In this document: positions 15,187-15,492 of the stretch, one piece after another
Numbering within the stretch: position 1 is the first letter of the stretch
How the letters are laid out: every line of letters begins with the position of its first letter
From: Acidobacteriota bacterium
GTDB taxonomy: Bacteria > Acidobacteriota > Blastocatellia > Pyrinomonadales > Pyrinomonadaceae
Assembly (NCBI GenBank): GCA_003222835.1
Contig: QHXE01000010.1
Span: 1 to 15,492, forward strand
Length of the DNA: 15,492 nucleotides
Direction: 5' to 3'
Program-made: the position numbers and the translations under genes
Notes under the pieces: model-generated
What the model was told of the DNA's origin: nothing
The model's input: the letters and a program-made list of their open reading frames with translations, nothing else
Database searches by the model: none

Positions 15187-15492
15187 CTACTCGCTCCCTT
15201 TCTTTAACACGTCAGTAGCGCGCTTGATAGCGGAGATAATTCTGTCCAAACCCTCTTTCGCGTTTGTCATGTTCCGATCGTCTAACGCCTGCTGAAAGTC
15301 TGTCAGCGGTTGGGCGGCATAGCCGGTGAAAATTCCCGGCGCGTAGATTTCGTGTCTGTACCAGGGTCGTCCGCGCAAACCGCGGTCATCTATGAACGCG
15401 CGCTCCGCGGCGATTAGCGCATCGTTGAGACGGCGGAGCTTAGCGGAGGTGGCGGATGATTTTTCGCTTTCAGCGACAAGCTTCTGTCTTTC
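15187..15492 (-). CDS. M28-family peptidase, C-terminal end (glutamate carboxypeptidase II/transferrin-receptor-like dimerisation domain), partial
   Basis: The minus-strand frame is open from the window edge to TAG at 15187-15189. It encodes 101 residues: a helical stretch (KLVAESEKSSATSAKLRRLN), then FIDDRGLRGRPWYRHEIYAP, GIFTGYAAQPLTDFQQAL and a closing helix. The RPWYRHxIYAPG..TGY pattern is the end of the TFR-dimer domain of bacterial M28 peptidases like N-acetylated-alpha-linked acidic dipeptidase. The metal-binding catalytic domain would lie beyond the window, so activity cannot be judged. The full gene should extend well past 15492. Confidence 0.85.
   Translation of the reverse strand, partial: ERQKLVAESEKSSATSAKLRRLNDALIAAERAFIDDRGLRGRPWYRHEIYAPGIFTGYAAQPLTDFQQALDDRNMTNAKEGLDRIISAIKRATDVLKKGSE

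Overview
The window looks like a chromosomal segment of a Gram-negative, environmental bacterium. Several proteins have Sec-type signal peptides, an outer-membrane barrel/OmpA-type protein is present, and base composition looks moderate (roughly 50-55% G+C by eye). The mix of genes resembles Acidobacteriota, perhaps class Blastocatellia: a 7TM-HD protein, an S1/IHF/HIT cluster, an Asp-box propeller, a barrel-PKD-OmpA protein, small secreted tandem proteins, and intergenic palindromic repeats containing GCGAGCGGTAG. This placement is inference from memory of such genomes, not from a search.

Layout. 56-1678 (+) encodes a membrane HD-domain phosphohydrolase of the PgpH type that lacks the usual extracellular domain. 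It converges on a minus-strand informational cluster: HIT-family protein (1707-2198), IHF/HU-type protein (2261-2545) and ribosomal protein S1 (2773-4635), transcribed in the order S1, IHF, HIT. 4973-7294 (-) is a secreted Asp-box propeller interrupted by a peptidoglycan-binding domain. It is followed by a noncoding stretch with a MITE-like inverted repeat (7401-7583) and a strong intrinsic terminator (7629-7682). 7759-10253 (-) was once one gene for an outer-membrane barrel, PKD-like domains and an OmpA-like domain; it is now split by a frameshift near 9133-9136. It has a near-consensus promoter (10534-10562) and a leader of about 270 nt. 10717-11997 (-) is glutamate dehydrogenase. Divergent from it, 12205-15115 (+) holds a secreted TPR protein and two small secreted proteins of unknown function, the second broken by a frameshift in an A run. 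Two structured repeat elements sit between these genes. At the right edge, 15187-15492 (-) is the C-terminal end of an M28/glutamate-carboxypeptidase-like peptidase.

No complete undescribed system is demonstrated. The best candidates for a second look are the propeller with its internal peptidoglycan-binding module, the 7TM-HD protein without its sensor domain, the TPR plus small-secreted-protein trio, and three different hairpin-rich intergenic elements. There is no tRNA, rRNA, CRISPR array, transposase, phage or plasmid gene. Two independent frameshifts at homopolymer runs mean sequence error must be excluded before either gene is called a pseudogene.
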